Source: Chlorops oryzae
Taxonomy: Eukaryota > Arthropoda > Insecta > Diptera > Chloropidae
DNA length: 64,000 nucleotides
Reading direction: 5' to 3'
Assembly: GCA_020466095.1 (NCBI GenBank)
Contig: CM035806.1
Location: forward strand, 61,454,229-61,518,228
The notes under the pieces: generated by a model
Told to the model about the DNA's origin: nothing
The model's database searches: none
What the model saw: the letters and a program-made list of their open reading frames with translations, nothing else
Part shown: positions 45,290-56,757 of the stretch, piece by piece
Layout of the letters: every line of letters starts with the position of its first letter
How positions within the stretch are numbered: the stretch's first letter is position 1
Made by a program: the position numbers and the translations under genes

Positions 45290-46233
45290 TAAAAACACAA
45301 ACATTAATGGGCTTAGTTGGGAGTCGAACCCAGGGCCCCTCGCATCGTTAATTGGGCCAACTACGGCACAGAGGCTGGCACGCAAACATATAATAATAGA
45401 TTATTCGTTGAATATTTTTGAAAAGCCTTGCTCGAAGATGACGGCCTTCAAATCAAATTATTCAAGGGATGTCACGACCATAAAAAACCCGAACTAACAA
45501 AAACGGTTAAAAACCAGTCGATATTTACTTATTTAGAGTTAATTTCTTTTTTTGGTTTCCCAATCTAAACAAGGAAAAGTAGCGAATGGAATGGAAGTCG
45601 ATTGGCCCCAAATAATATGACTTAATTAAGCATATTTATTTCAAGTCAGGGAATTGAGAAGGCAATTTTTGCAAGAAATATGTCGAAAACCGGTCGACAA
45701 GACGTCGAAATTACAAAATGTTTACCGAAATTGGGCTTATGAATCAAACGAATTCGAGTAAAAGAAAAAGAGAGAAGGAGATATAAATTTGTAGATTATT
45801 TCTAACTCATCAACATGTCTTATTAAATAGTAGGTACAATGAAAGTATTTGTTTCTTATGAAAGGAAAATTCAATAAAATATGGAGAGTTGGTCAATTTT
45901 TGACTTAATACCGCCATAAAAGCCGAACGGAAGCAATTGTCGAATTGAAGACAAAATTTTTGTCCATACGACTAAAAATTTTACTGAATTTGTCTACCAA
46001 ATTTAAATCACTACCAGAATTTTTTAGGGCGAGTTTTTTTTTATACTAAATTTCGACCGAAATTATTCTTAATATTAGGATTTACTTTGAAGCCCTTACA
46101 ATGGCAGAGTTTAGGCAATATCGACCTTGAAAAACATACTTTGAAATCAGATAATTTTTAAGACGAAAATTTGCTTGAGAATAATTAAAACTTCATCAAA
46201 ATCGGTCGGGTGGACTTAATGGTGGTGAAATTT
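45290..46233. repeat. ~0.9 kb duplicated segment, copy B
   Basis: Matches 53925-54832 almost throughout, beginning AAAATAAAAACACAAACAT and ending GGACTTAATGGTGGTGAAAT. Copy B keeps a ~30-bp stretch (CCCAATCTAAACAAGG...) that copy C has lost. The SINE head forms its left part. Confidence 0.85.
45305..45385 (-). repeat. tRNA-derived SINE head
   Basis: Minus-strand box A region GTGCCGTAGTTGGCCC and box B GGGTTCGACTCCC. Near-identical to 53940-54010. The TAACC tail is missing here. Confidence 0.65.
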
Positions 46234-47410
46234 ATTTATTTTGGTTGTTGGGGAGCCTATGGAATGCAAAGCAGTTCCTAGGAGATTAATTTAAGTCACT
46301 CACCATTCAAGATTTTGGAATAATTTTGTTTGAGAAACAGCGTGAAGAACTTAATCTGTCACAAGTTGAAATTTCTTCTACGCCCTCCTTTGCTGCAAAT
46401 CTTTAGTGCATCATATTTGTTTTATTTTGTTAAAAATCCCGTATTTTGCTTGGTGCTCTGTGTTTTTCCAAGAAACATTAAAGAAGATTTGGAATATAAT
46501 ATAATATAATGTTGGGAAAACGTTTGCCCCTATTCCTTACGAATTACTTCGCTACTTCTACTAACATACATACGAGTGCTAACATACCTTGCATGAATAA
46601 TTACGAAACCGCATGCAACTCCTACATATAATATGTGTGGGTAATGGTAATGGTAATCGTAATCGTAATGGCAATGGCGATGGCGATGGCGATGGCGGTG
46701 GTAATGGTAAGCAAATTGACCACTAATTTGTAGTATCTCTCTAATTGCAAATAGATGTAATAATTTATTGTCTTACGTGGGTGGTGGACGAAGCCGTCAA
46801 AATCAATTCTATTTGATTACACATAGCTTTACAGTCGCCATTAAGAGACATATTTTGCAACTTTGTCTCGCATATCACTGCGTATCAAAGTCCGTATAAT
46901 TTATGTGGCGCATAAGAAGTCAGTATATCGCGACATCTGACGGGACATGTGTCCAGTAAATTTAACTTTTAATTGATTTGTCACAATCTTAGCGTGTTGT
47001 CGTGCCGCGAAGGTGCTTTTGTCAGCAACGATTCTTTTGAGGCGCGGCGCCTGAGTATCAGTTTTGTGGTTGTTTTTCGTAAGCCGCTTACGAAATGTTG
47101 CCAATTTCATTTAAGCCGATTAGGAGTATTTATCTTCGCTGTGTTGTAAGCAAATCCAACCGAAATTTATTTTCTTTTATCGCATAAACTAAGGGATTTA
47201 ATCGTTTTCGTTTTTTGTTTTGTCTCGCTGCTGACAGTAGCGTGTACTTTTGTTTAGGGTGCCATGTTCAAATAATTGTCCCTCAACACCTTCGAAGATC
47301 ATTAAAAAGATTTATGCGGGGAACGATTCAATTTCAAATAGCGGGTCTCGATTGAAGATCTCCGAACGTAATTTTGCGAATTGGTATTTCAATTGCTTAG
47401 AGTTGAAAAT
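46234..47410. other. Hexamer microsatellite, otherwise nothing
   Basis: 46637-46700 is a run of GGTAAT, CGTAAT, GGCAAT and GGCGAT hexamers. The rest is unassigned AT-rich sequence. Confidence 0.5.
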
Positions 47411-48393
47411 TTTTCAGGGAATGAAACCGTTACCCTTACCGTTACCGTTACCGTTACCCCTTAAATACCCATTAGTTTTTATTACTCTTACTCTTACCCT
47501 TACCGTTACCGATATGAATACTTAGCTACCTTTACCGTTACCAATGCCCATATAGCTGTGTTACCGGTAAAATTAAAAAAAAACACACACACAAAACTAG
47601 AATCCCTGCAAGAAGGCTGCCATCATGTGCCCCAAAGTCTATACTGTAATCAATAGAGAAAAGACAACTAGGGCAAATGTCAGCAGTATTTCCAGACAGT
47701 GTGAATTAAGGAAAATTGTACTGACCCGAGGTGTAATAAATCTCTATTGACCATGTAACGAGGAGTCTACACATTCCATCTTTGTACTAGCGTAACAATA
47801 AATCTACATGCTTATGGTACAAACGACAGTACCTACTTGTTCAATAGTTTATTTTCAATGACAAGCCTATGTTGTCAAATATGTATGTGACAGCTGTTAC
47901 ACGTACACAACAAAAGCAAGTATAAATCTATATTCGCCCATTTACGTGTGACGGAAAGAATCCTGCTATTAATCCTGTGAATAACCCCGATTAATACGCG
48001 TATCTAGCTTGATGGGATGGGACTGAACGTACATAACGTAGGTGCACAGAACGAGAGCGTTTTTTGGAAGCAATCATCAGTTCTTACATTCATGTATGCA
48101 CATACATATAAGGAATTACGGGGAGATCTCTTGCAGTTTACACACTTTTCTATATAATTGATGTGTTGGTATAAAATGCAATATTAACAGCCAAAAATAA
48201 GTACTTCAATTCCTAAGGGACAATTTTGAAATTTATTCCGTTACAATTACCGGTATATACCGGTAAACCCGTTACCGATACAAAATAAAATCCTTTACCC
48301 ATACCGATATTCATAAATTATTTGTTACCGTTACCCATACCGTTACCCTTACAGTTACCGTTATTCGTTTCGGTTTCATTCCCTGACATTTTT
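47407..48393. mobile_element. hAT-like element with GTTACC arrays
   Basis: The body is 47415-48385 (971 bp). Inverted ends are CAGGGAATGAAACCG. The 8-bp flanks AAATTTTT and ACATTTTT differ at one base. GTTACC/GTTACCCTTACC hexamers follow the left end (47427-47520) and precede the right end (48300-48362). They read in the same direction on the plus strand, although the TIRs are inverted. Confidence 0.65.
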
Positions 48394-48624
48394 CCACGAA
48401 AATCCATCGATTTGGTTTATGAAAACTCGTAAGTCAAGAAGGCTTAGAAATTAATGAACGAAGCTTTGCATGAAATTTTTTTTACATTTTGTTTCCGCTT
48501 TTCCGATCTTTTCACGTTTAAGGGGCTATCTCCACGCTTCAGAATATGAGCATCAGAAATGGTTTAACTAAATTGTTTTTTATATGAAGCTTATTACATT
48601 TCTTGCAGAACTGAAGTGAGCCCC

Positions 48625-49318
48625 TAAAGCCTGAAATCCACTATAGAGTTTTTTTTTTAACGTAGAGAAAATGGCGTAGAGTGTAGATAATCTTCTTTTG
48701 CTGTATACACTGAAGACCGTCTCTTTGATTCTACAGCTCTACGTAGAGCTGCCGTCGACAGTTTTCGAGTAGAGCTTTACTATGTGCTCCACGATTGTAC
48801 AGTGTTCAAACTCCAGTAATTTTCACTACTGTAGAGTCATAGAGAAAACATTCTTCTGCAGTGTAAATAGCCACACTGAAAAAATTTTGCGTCGTTGATT
48901 TTACGATAGCACGTCGTTGAATTTTCTTCGACAAAAACCGTTGACTTTGAGATAAATATCGTTGGATCTACGTCGTAAAAAAAAAGCCTTGTTGATTAAA
49001 CGTTGTCCCCTCGTTGATTCTACATCGATCCGTCGTTAAAATGAACGACGCAGATATCGTTTATTGTACGATATCTTCCAATTGGAGCTATTTCAATTAC
49101 AAATATCGTTGATTCTACCTCGAATATCGTAGTTTTTACTAGGGAATTTTTTGAGTGCATGGTGCACACAGTAGAGCTCTAGTCGAAATATGTATGTTGA
49201 CGGCAGCTCTACGTAGAGTTGTAGATTCGTAGAGACGGTCTTCAGTATACACAATACGGCTAGCTGATCTACACTCTTTTCTCTACGTAAAAAACTGTAT
49301 AGTGTATTTCAGGCTTAA
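48625..49318. mobile_element. TAA-target TIR element, 688 bp
   Basis: The body is 48628-49315. Ends are AGCCTGAAATCCACTATA and, inverted, AGCCTGAAATACACTATA, with TAA at 48625-48627 and 49316-49318. Arms share GAAGACCGTCTC and CTCTACGTAGAGCTGCCGTC. A 3-bp TAA target suggests PIF/Harbinger. An element-like island sits inside at 48874-49157. Confidence 0.7.
48874..49157. repeat. CGTTGATTYTACG motif island with short inverted ends
   Basis: Bounded by CACTGAAAAAATT and AATTTTTTGAGTG, which are inverted matches with one difference. The interior has about ten variants of CGTTGATTCTACGTCG and its complement spaced 25-30 bp apart. It interrupts one arm of the surrounding TIR element. Confidence 0.6.
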
Positions 49319-50095
49319 GGGATGACCCTTTAGGAGAATAATGTCTCTTCAAAGAAAAAGAAAGCAACTCCTTATACCGCCCGAAACTGAATTACACTAT
49401 CTTACAGAATCTCGGATTCGCTGAAACTCAATTTCTTAGATGATTCGGGGTCGTTGATCATGCAAATTCCATTCATTTATTTTTCCAAAGAAATAATTAA
49501 GTTTTGGATATAAAGGAAGAAAAAAAAATGAGTTTTTTGGTTATCTTTTTATGTCCTTCAAAGTCATTTGGACGCCTTAACTTCAAATCGACGAGCCTAG
49601 AGCTATGTACAAGGAGAAAAGTAAATAAAAAAGTAAATTTTACTTCAGTTCGGAGGTCTAAAGCACATTCGTTTTTGGTTTTTTTTTTTTCTAAACAAGT
49701 GTTAGATACTGAACATGAGAATGCCCAACTTCGAATTAAGTGTGAAATGATGGAATCAGATTCAATGTTGAGCCAAGTGCTTGAAGACAAATATGAGTTG
49801 ACAGAAAATGTTTTTTTTTATCAGCAACAATGATTGAGTACTTTATTCTGGAAAGTGAAGGAAAAAAGGAAAACACAAGAATTGCACTTGACTACGTGCG
49901 GAAATGACAGTAATGTTGCATGCAACTTCGCCGTAGAATAATGAGAAGAAAACTGCGACTCCAGTTGGATGGGCCATATTGGTGTGTTCGATGAGAGACT
50001 GCCGATTTAAGAGGTTTGCACGTCAGCAGAGATTGTTTTTTTTTCTTAAAGGACGAACACTTAGAAAAACAGATATTAAAATTACAGGACCTTGT
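49319..50095. other. No supported feature
   Basis: AT-rich sequence; the overlapping frames at 49.5-49.8 kb on both strands resemble nothing I recognise. Confidence 0.4.
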
Positions 50096-50097
50096 AA

Positions 50098-50205
50098 TTG
50101 AGGTGCCTACCCTGTAAAAATGGTCAAACTTTTCTCGAAATTATTCCCACTCATGTCCCGCTAATTGCTTTGATAAGAGAGCTGTATACCTACAGACTGA
50201 CGTTG
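50098..50205 (+). mobile_element. DINE/mini-me-like relic
   Basis: AAAAATGGTCAAAC, CTCGAAATTATTCCCACTCATGTCC and GAGAGCTGTATACC follow the same order as 28438-28545. Confidence 0.5.
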
Positions 50206-50637
50206 ATACAACATGTTGGCTACATCGAGTCTCCGGGTTGCACTGATCATTTCCACAGGTACACATTTTGTACAGTCTTACTGAAATGGTTCTGGTCTGG
50301 ATGTTGCTCACGTACGCACAAGCGCAAAGTAAACTAGCGACATAGTGTGTCCGGGGAGACAAAAACAATAAAAGAAGTCCAGTGTATTTGTCAATCGGAT
50401 GGGCTGTCATTCAGTTGGTCATTTTGTCAGTTACTTAGTCAATTGCTCACCACAGTTTGCGTTGACTGACATTGAAGCAACGAGGTAACAAGTGTCGCTC
50501 GTGCAGCGTTTAAGGATTTCTTTGCTTTTGTTTTTGTTTCTGTTTCTGCTTCTTCGTCGTTGTCGGCTTCAGCTGTCTCATTGTTTCACTATATAGTTGC
50601 AATTAGGCATCAAAATCCACAATGTTAACAACAACGA

Positions 50638-50738
50638 CTATGACGAAAACAAAAACAAAAACAAAAACGAAAACAAAACCGGCATGAAGAGAGTGAGAGA
50701 GAGAGAGAGAGTGAGAGGGAGAGAGAGAGAGAGAGAAA
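50638..50738. repeat. (AAAAAC)n and GA-rich tracts
   Basis: GAAAACAAAAACAAAAAC at 50644-50680, then GAGAGAGAGA at 50692-50737. Confidence 0.85.
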
Positions 50739-51927
50739 AGCTAAATATAATATGTATGTCGTATCGGCCATGCAGCGACCATTTAAATTTGTCATCATTC
50801 AATGCAATCAACATAAATGCTATCATCTAATTGAGTTATTGCTGTCCTTTTGGTTGTTTTTTTGCTGTTGCTTCTCATGTTGTTGTAGTTGAGGCAAGTT
50901 GAGGCTGCGAATCGTATTTCTTGTTATCTACATTGCCTGGTGCAATACTTAGTAAACGTTGTATCACCCAACTAACGCTTCAGTGGCCACTGGCCACGTT
51001 GCATGCAGATAAAACTGGTCTTCAGCATCGTCTTCAATTTTAGTTTGTCAACATGAAGAAGACTGAGCTTCTTTGCATTTCCATTTTGCCATCGTCATAC
51101 AGTCAGTCATGACGTTACATGAAAAACAGCTAACAAAGAAAAAATGTCTTTTCCATTTCATACTCGGTGTTCATAATCGTAATTTTTTTTTTAATTTTTT
51201 TTTTAATTTTATTTATTTTTTTTTTTTCAAGTATCCACACCAAGCTGCTTGTAGAGAAGTATTTTAAGATAGTTTTTCCGCGCCCGTGTGGCTCAATAAA
51301 GAGTAAGTGATTTTGAATAACATAAAACAGGTATGCAGAAACGATTACGGCAGCAAGAAAGAGACGCATTTTAAGTGTCTTTTAAATAGGAGTTGGTCTT
51401 ATGGCCCAAGTAATATTTCCTGATGCAAACATTTTTGCATAAATACTGTGCATCGCATTAGATCGCAGTGGGTAAAATTGGAATTTTTTCAAGAAAACTT
51501 TATTAACTTGATTTATTTGCGGAGAAAATGTTCTTCTTTCACGCTATGTGGGTGTCTGTGGTCTGTTGTAAGATGAACGTGCATACTTATTTCGCGGGAG
51601 GACTTAAACACCACCCTGTAGTTCGGCTGGTGGTGAGCGTCCCATATGCGTAGGAACATTCGCTGATCCTCGGTGACGACGAGCATTTTCTCTAGCACCA
51701 AGTAGATCAGTGAAGAAACAGGCTCCTATCGATACTGCAACTCATCGGTAACTAGAAGTGGCTAGGAAACGGTAATGCAACGGATCGATACTTAAAACAA
51801 AAATGATAAATAGGAAGATTGTGTGATCTGGGAAACTCCTTCTCTTAAAATATAGCAGATATTTACTTTATCTGAGAAGAGAGTAATTAAAACGACTGCT
51901 GTGTCGCTTTGTGAGCACGCAAATCAG
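50739..51927. other. No firm feature; one possible exon
   Basis: The minus-strand frame 51725-51513 reads LVLEKMLVVTEDQRMFLRI and onward for about 70 codons between stops. It has no ATG near its start and no family I recognise. It may be chance. The rest is AT-rich. Confidence 0.25.
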
Positions 51928-52000
51928 GCGGCTTTGTGGCGTAGTCAAAGAGTATTGGCTTAGCGATCTGAAGGGCTCGAGTTCGGTTCCTGTCGCCGAC
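51928..52000 (+). repeat. tRNA-derived SINE head
   Basis: Box A-like GTGGCGTAGTCAAAG and box B GAGTTCGGTTCC at 51979-51990. It is followed by an A-run and no tRNA-like 3' end. Confidence 0.6.
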
Positions 52001-52167
52001 AAAAAAATGTGGAAGAACCTTGTCGTCGCAGCACAATATTTTTTTTTTAATTCCTATGAATTTGAAACTTTTTTTTATTTTTTTTTTATTTGCAGAAGGT
52101 GCTTTGAAAGTGCTTTGTTTCGTCCTCTTAAGATTTAAATTTGAACTACTAAAAAAAATCGACCTTC

Positions 52168-52242
52168 GCCTGCGCCAAAATCGAAACCGGATTCTTCCGA
52201 TCTTGAGGCTGGTGCGTACACACTGCGCTATGACAGCCGAAG
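52168..52242 (-). repeat. tRNA-derived SINE head
   Basis: Minus-strand box A ATAGCGCAGTGTGTACGC and box B-like GGTTTCGATTTTGG, then GGCGAAGGTCG, as at 39335-39418. Confidence 0.6.
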
Positions 52243-53800
52243 CTTTTCGTCTTTCTATTAACGTGATGAAATGGTCAGTGCCAGGGGATGAATAGCAGGA
52301 CGGCTTGCCACTTGTTATGACTTCATAATGTTAAATTCGACAGAAGATTACATAGATAGACGGGTGTATAGCCACAAACACTGGTGGCTAGCGGATTCGG
52401 CAGCCCAGTGGTGTCTCCGGGTACTACTTACAGGGCACTTCTTCGACTTCATCGTACTGGTTCGCTCACATACAACAATCAGCTGGGAAAGTCCCTTCTC
52501 ATTTGAGACACTAGGATGTCGCTTCGTCGATTTGCGCCTATTATGTATTGTAAAGCTACAATATTTTACGAGCTCTCTTCGAACGAGCCAGAATTTTGAC
52601 ATCGGCGGCCAAAAGTAGCCCACTGTGGCTTGAATAGGGTCGTCATTTAATAATTGCAAAATTTATTGAATGAATCAGGTGCTCTATGTTCAGCCATCTA
52701 TAGACTTTTCGACGTATGTAAGTACGATATTCCGTTTTACGCACCGAGTGGATTACAGACACGGCGACACAGTTTTCTGCGCGGTGGCCCGAAGTGGGAA
52801 ATTGATTAGGTTTCCAAAGCTGCTTGCTCCGTCAGCTGCTCCGGCCGTTTCGGTGGTTTTATTGGCAGCTCAAGCAAGTTTCTGCACCTGAATTGTACGA
52901 TTATGTCCGATTTTGATATTGGGATTATCAATACGTTTAATTGCAAGAGTCTGGTTTAAAAAGTGAAAGTGAAAGTGTCAAGTCTCAATTGCACCGATGA
53001 AAAATGAAAAACAAATAACTGTGCTTTCGTGGAAAGCCGGACTCAAGCAGTTGAGTCTTTAAGTATTCGGCCGGTCGAATTCTATGTATACCTATTGACA
53101 AAAAAAAAAAAAAAAACGAGGTTAAACGTTGATTCTACAAAACAACAGAACACAAAAAGACTGTAAAGCTATTATTCATAAATCCAAAGGCAACAAATTA
53201 TACATTTATTCGACTCTAGACGATTGCGGGAATGCAGTCCAATACTGAATCATGGTCATTCGGAGTGCAGAGTGCACTCAATTTGAAAAAATGCCAAAGA
53301 ACCAAACGAACTACAACATCATTCATAAGGCTGTGCTGCGTTGAAGTCTCCTCAGCTGCGTATGCCAGCAAGCAAATTGCTTGCTCATAAGTTAAATTAA
53401 TTGGAGTCTGGAAACAGGCGTTCCTGCTATTCCGCAATGCGATCACAATGACAATTGCTGAGCCAACCAACAAATGGTGACAGGCGGCACTTAACGCAAA
53501 AATAAAATGGCATTTTTAAGTCTCCAAGACTCCAAGATGGGTTATTATGACTTCTTGCCATAGGAAATAGCAGTAGTGTAACGCTTTTGTTGGCGCTAGT
53601 TGATGTTGGAATCCAACAATGGCTTGCTAAAGCGCACGCAAGTTCATCAACGTCCAATGAATTCGAGTGTGAAATTCTTTAGCGATTTTGAAATCACATC
53701 ACGTTTTGCGGTTGGCCACTTCAGAGCCAAGCAAGACGGGTTACGCAGAAAGAGCAAAGAAAAAAAAAAATAAAAATTAAAACACAAAAAATAAAACCAA
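52243..53800. other. No supported feature
   Basis: Less AT-rich around 52.3-52.9 kb, with overlapping frames on both strands, none recognised. Poly(A) at 53100-53118. Confidence 0.35.
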
Positions 53801-53802
53801 GC

Positions 53803-54010
53803 AAGGGTGTTATCGTCCGATTAGACAATACCCGACGAGATTGGGTTAGGTTAGGATAAGAAAGGTTAGTGTGGCTGCCACGAATAATGAGAAAACAAAG
53901 AAAAGCAGAAACCGAAAATAAAAACACAAACATCCATGGGCCTAGTTGGGAGTCGAACCCAGGGCCCCTCGCATCGTTAATTGGGCCAACTACGGCACAG
54001 AGGCTGGCAC
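53803..54010 (-). repeat. tRNA-derived SINE beside a mini-me fragment
   Basis: 53938-54010 is the head (box B GGGTTCGACTCCC on the minus strand). 53845-53935 is the body ending GGCAGCCACACTAACC with a short (TAACC) tail. 53803-53840 (GCAAGGGTGTTATCGTC then ACAATACCCGAC) is the start of a mini-me-like element. Confidence 0.65.
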
Positions 54011-54832
54011 GCAAACATATAATAATAGATTATTCGTTGAATATTTTTGAAAAGCCTTGCTCGAAGATTACGGCCTTTAAATCAAATTATTCAAGGGATG
54101 TCACGACCATAAAAAACCCGAACTAACAAAAACGGTTAAAAACCAGTCGATATTTACTTATTTAGAGTTAATTTCTTTTTTGGTTTGGAATGGAAGTCGA
54201 TTGGCCCCAAATAATATGACTTAATAAGGCATATTTATTTCAAGTCAGGGAATTGAGAAGGCAATTTTTGCAAGAAATATGTCGAAAACCGGTCGACAAG
54301 ACGTCGAAATTACAAAATGTTTACCGAAATTGGGCTTATGAATCAAACGAATTCGAGTAAAAGAAAAAGAGAGAAGGAGATATAAATTTGTAGATTATTT
54401 CTAACTCATCAACATGTCTTATTAAATAGTAGGTACAATGAAAGTATTTGTTTTTTATGAAAGGAAAATTCAATAAAATATGGAGAGTTGGTCAATTTTT
54501 GACTTAATACCGCCATAAAAGCCGAACGGAAGCAATTGTCGAATTGAAGACAAAATTTTTGTCCATACGACAAAAAATTTTACCGAATTTCTCTACTAAA
54601 TTTAAATCACTACTAGGATTTTATTAGGGCGAGTTTTTTTTTATACGAAATTTCGACCGAAATTATTCTCAATATTAGGATTTACTTTGAAGCCCTTACA
54701 ATGGCAGAGTTTAGGCAATATCGACCTTGAAAAACATACTTTGAAGTCAGATAATTTTTAAGACGAAAATTTGCTTGAGAATAATTAAAACTTCATCAAA
54801 ATCGGTCGGATGGACTTAATGGTGGTGAAATG
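53925..54832. repeat. ~0.9 kb duplicated segment, copy C
   Basis: Pair of 45290-46233. Lacks about 30 bp present in copy B and includes the intact TTAATAAGGCATATTT site used as the empty-site comparison. Confidence 0.85.
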
Positions 54833-54894
54833 TTTCCTTTTTCGAAAATATCAGTTTCACTTAGTTAGATCGAAAATTTAATATTTCAGACCAG

Positions 54895-55090
54895 GGGCCT
54901 TACTCTGTATTGCGATGCGATGCGCATAGGGTAATTTTGAGTCGCAATTGGAACGGTTGTTTGCATTTTTTTCTTTTTGCAGTTTACTTGGTAGGTTGGA
55001 AATGTTCATTTTTACGGATCCGTTCCAATTGCGACTCGAGATAACCTATCGCATCGCATCGTTTCGCGTTTCGCATCGCGATACCCCTAA
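54895..55090. mobile_element. GCGATGCGATG hairpin MITE
   Basis: GCGATGCGATGCG plus GAGTCGCAATTGGAACGG (54912-54956) is inverted at 55018-55065. Ends CAGGGGCC and CCCCTA resemble hAT termini, but the flanks do not form an 8-bp duplication. Confidence 0.5.
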
Positions 55091-55214
55091 ATCGCGAACG
55101 TTATCGAACTTTTTCTTGCTGGTGACACTGGGCATTGCTGAATGCAATTTTTTTTATGGTCAATTGCATTGTATTTTATAGTTCGGAACGTTGCACACAC
55201 ATGAACGAACGCAA

Positions 55215-55610
55215 TATACCCTCGGGTATAAATGTAATAAGCCGGCGCTAGCCACGCTTCGGGCCAAATGCCGCCCACATGCATTTTGCTGGGCCACAGA
55301 CGCTATCTGGTTTATCAGAAATCGGCAAGCATGCGCATGAACATGACCGCACACTCAGTGTCGCGGGTATATTGCGTTTTCGCGTACGTCTGTAACACGC
55401 TCGTGACGGCGAGATTCGATTCAGCCATGCCCACCCGCCATTTTGTCGATCTATCCATCTTGCTGCCCCTTTATCTGTCCGTATGTCGGACATGTTTACT
55501 GTTTTCCCATCGAAGGAGTTACAGATCGACGGAGACGTACACAAAAGTCTCCACGTGAGTAAGATCGAAGGTGCTCCCGCTGGCAGGGTCTGTAATAAAA
55601 GTTCCAAAAA
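55215..55610 (-). mobile_element. DINE/mini-me-like element, diverged
   Basis: GTGTCGCGGGTATATTGCG and TGTAACACGC parallel 23088-23135. CATCGAAGGAGTTACAG and GGCAGGGTCTGTAATAAAAG parallel its body. The (GTCY)n tract is degraded. Confidence 0.55.
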
Positions 55611-56757
55611 TTGGAAAAATATATAAAGGGGTGGTTATATGTATATTTAAAAGAAACTTTTACATCAAAAATTTATAAGGGACATGAATCAAAGCTGGCA
55701 TATAGAGTTTTTGATGCTCATGGAAATCCCTTGAATTGTTTATCGTACCTATTTGTTGGGCGTCGTCTTCGGGACTGTTTAAAAAAAAATATTCGAACAA
55801 ATATAGCTATTCATGATATGTACATATGTATAAAAGAATTGTGTGTCGGGTAAGGTATTCTTGGGCTTGCCTGACTAAAACACCCTTAGTTTGTTTTGTA
55901 TTTTATTCGATTTGTTTGCTATTTATGTGTATTTCCTCGCTATGTGGGCTCATATCGAAATTCAGAAAATTGTATATGACAAATGCGTTCATTTGATTGA
56001 TGTCGTCGGTCGACTGTCATGCTCGTCTGTGTTTCTCGTCATTGCCAATGGCATTTGCAGCACGCAATTTAATGTGTAAGTCAAGTAGAAATCAGTTTCC
56101 TGAAAATACTTCAAAATTACAATTGTCTCAATGATTGAAACAAAGGATATATGAAGAGTTTCTGTTGTTGTCATGTTTTGATTAGAATTTCCGAGGTCTC
56201 CGTTTGGACGGCATTTCTCTATAATAACGTGTGTAACTCATTTCCAATCTTAATAAGAAACTTAAGCGAAAAATTCAAATTTCATGTTTATATAGAAACT
56301 AAATGAATCGGTCATTTCAAAAACCTCTTCAGTCAAATTTTGCCGAACAGAAAATTTTTTTGTTTTTATTTTGCTGAAAATGTTTCCTTAAAGGAAGATG
56401 CGTATTTTCCTCTTTAATACTGACTTGAGGATACAAAAGGGTCCTCATAAAACTCATTGGTTTCAGCATGGAACAGTTTTCAATCGATTCGTGAACAATT
56501 TTATTCTAATGACTTCTGAGATTTTCAAAATGATCGGAACAAATGTGAAAGCGAAAAACTCGGTTAAGGTCAATTCGTTTCCCTTTCAGTTGAGACAAAT
56601 GAATTATTAACTACTTAGGGGCGCTTCTCGGAATACAAATTAAATTCTAGCCATTTCAACGATTATTTGCAGTCGCTGCCCTTTATCAATTTTTAATTAA
56701 TTGGTTTTTGTTTGGCAGCCATATGAAGGGGGAAACATTTGAATTGTTCTTGTAACA
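55611..56757. other. No supported feature
   Basis: AT-rich sequence without repeat structure or recognised coding. Confidence 0.4.

Noticed and set aside
52328..52660. Overlapping 96- and 103-codon frames on opposite strands
   Set aside because: Neither shows recognisable motifs; mutual overlap suggests composition effects.
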